Source of the DNA: an uncultured bacterium
Lineage (GTDB): Bacteria > Bacteroidota > Bacteroidia > Sphingobacteriales > Sphingobacteriaceae
Assembly (NCBI GenBank): GCA_903958995.1
Contig: CAJBVG010000236.1
Coordinates: forward strand, 1 to 13,966
Length of the DNA stretch: 13,966 bases
Direction: 5' to 3'
In this document: positions 13,014 through 13,966 of the stretch, one piece after another
Numbering within the stretch: position 1 is the first letter of the stretch
Layout of the letters: the number at the start of each line of letters is the position of its first letter
The notes under the pieces: model-generated
The model's input: the letters and a program-made list of their open reading frames with translations, nothing else
The model's database searches: none
Told to the model about the DNA's origin: nothing
Made by a program: the position numbers and the translations under genes

Positions 13014-13913
13014 ATGCGCATTCCTACTTACTTGAAAAAAGGCGATACTATCGGTATTTTGAGTACTGCCCGTAAAATGACCGAAGAGCAACTTGCCTTC
13101 GCTATAAATTTGATTCAAAGCTGGGGTTTTGAGGTAAAACTAGGCGAAAGCATTGGTGCTGAGGAGCATCAGTTCGCTGGTAACGATGAAATTCGTAGAA
13201 AAAACCTGCAGAATTTCATGGATGACCCCTCAATTGATGCGATTTTATGTGCACGAGGTGGGTACGGAACTATGCGAATAATTGATCAACTCGATTTCAC
13301 AACCTTTCTAGAAAACCCGAAATGGGTATGCGGTTTCTCGGATGTGACGGTTCTGCACGAGCATTTACAGAGTTTAGGTGTAGCTAGTTTACATACTGCA
13401 ATGCCATCATTGTTCCCATCAATTGAAGACCATGCAACGCTAAATTCAATTAGAGAAGCATTAACTGGAGAAAAACTAACCTATACCTGGGAACCAAATA
13501 CTCCCTCTATCTTTCCTCAAAACTGCAAAGGCGAAATTGTAGGCGGAAACTTATCATTAATCTATGCTCTACAAGGAAGTGTATCGGATATTAATACCGA
13601 CGGAAAAATTTTATTCATTGAAGATTTAGATGAATATTTTTATCATATCGACAGAATGATGTGCAGTTTAGATCGTTCTGGCAAATTAAAAAATTTAAAA
13701 GCACTATTAGTTGGTGGGATGAATGATATGAAAGATAATTCTATCCCCTTCGGAATGCATACCGAAGAAATTATTTTATACTATACGAGAAAATATGGCT
13801 ACTCTATTTTCTTCGATTTCCCATGTGGACATATCGAACACAACTATGCGGTGAAATTTGGTATGGACGCGGAGATAATTGTAGAAGGTGATTTGTTGAA
13901 GTTTATTCAATAG
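13014..13913 (+). CDS. ldcA: LD-carboxypeptidase (peptidase family S66, murein recycling)
   Basis: This 299-residue protein matches family S66, cytoplasmic serine peptidases that remove the terminal D-alanine from L,D-linked murein tetrapeptides so that tripeptide can be reused. It shows the start signature LKKGDTIGILSTARK, ARGGYGTMRIID, and the nucleophile elbow GFSDVT with Ser109. FIEDLDEYFYHIDRM holds the catalytic Glu203, and FPCGHIEHN holds the catalytic His273. The Ser-Glu-His triad is therefore intact. No signal peptide is present. The open frame extends to an ATG at 12981, but the ATG at 13014 gives MRIPTYLKKGD, the usual N-terminus, and is chosen. It is divergent from metG with a start-to-start gap of 46 bp, and is followed by a strong terminator. 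Confidence 0.93.
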   Translation: MRIPTYLKKGDTIGILSTARKMTEEQLAFAINLIQSWGFEVKLGESIGAEEHQFAGNDEIRRKNLQNFMDDPSIDAILCARGGYGTMRIIDQLDFTTFLENPKWVCGFSDVTVLHEHLQSLGVASLHTAMPSLFPSIEDHATLNSIREALTGEKLTYTWEPNTPSIFPQNCKGEIVGGNLSLIYALQGSVSDINTDGKILFIEDLDEYFYHIDRMMCSLDRSGKLKNLKALLVGGMNDMKDNSIPFGMHTEEIILYYTRKYGYSIFFDFPCGHIEHNYAVKFGMDAEIIVEGDLLKFIQ

Positions 13914-13925
13914 TAAGTGTCGTTC

Positions 13926-13952
13926 GTCGAAGCGTCCTCGCTTCGACTTTTT
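13926..13952 (+). terminator. Rho-independent terminator of the LD-carboxypeptidase gene
   Basis: A perfect 9-bp stem (gtcgaagcg, 13926-13934, with cgcttcgac, 13939-13947) encloses a tcct loop and runs into ttttt (13948-13952), 13 bp after the stop. Its left arm lies within the 15-mer tcgttcgtcgaagcg (13920-13934), which is also present at 1070-1084 in the two-block repeat. Confidence 0.93.
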
Positions 13953-13966
13953 ATTCTATTGTCGAA

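Overview
The window looks like an ordinary chromosomal stretch of an AT-rich member of the Bacteroidota. Several things point there. Two secreted proteins end in type IX secretion (T9SS) sorting domains with the YPNP motif. Most starts lack a Shine-Dalgarno sequence and sit behind A-rich leaders. Several intergenic regions carry the Bacteroidota -7 promoter element TAnnTTTG. SPII lipoproteins are common. The genus cannot be named from the sequence alone.

Layout. Positions 1-1300 hold a small lipocalin-like lipoprotein (323-721) set in repeat-rich intergenic DNA: a two-block direct repeat (1-202 and 1041-1217), a tandem pair of 20-bp palindromic units (758-797) and a dense run of six small inverted repeats (941-1048). 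A secreted leucine-rich-repeat protein follows (1307-2497) and ends at a strong terminator. Positions 2552-3024 contain two gene relics: the 3' tail of an NAD(P)H-binding SDR-type reductase and the 5' end of a secreted outer-membrane-type protein. The second is cut off where a dispersed AT-rich repeat begins. On the minus strand come a membrane lipoprotein (3025-3723) and a two-gene unit, a SOUL heme-binding protein followed by pterin-4a-carbinolamine dehydratase (4702-3854). Divergent from these is a secreted GH13 alpha-amylase with a T9SS tail (4915-6744), followed 2 bp later by an unrecognised lipoprotein (6747-7220). Then come tRNA-Arg(CCG), a repeat-bearing spacer, a secreted M61 metallopeptidase (7529-9409) and PhnA/YjdM (9491-9829). 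A long hairpin separates PhnA from the convergent metG to LLM-oxidoreductase pair (12967-9881). An LD-carboxypeptidase (13014-13913) is divergent from metG and ends at a terminator built from a dispersed repeat.

Taken together the genes are housekeeping (MetRS, tRNA-Arg, murein recycling, pterin recycling) plus cell-surface and secreted functions (T9SS amylase, LRR protein, M61 peptidase, lipoproteins). I find no coherent defence system, phage or transposon, and no convincing new multi-gene system. The unusual material is intergenic: several families of short palindromic or AT-rich dispersed repeats, one apparently linked to gene truncation and one reused as a terminator, and a compact divergent metG/ldcA start region with a promoter element inside the longest metG reading frame.
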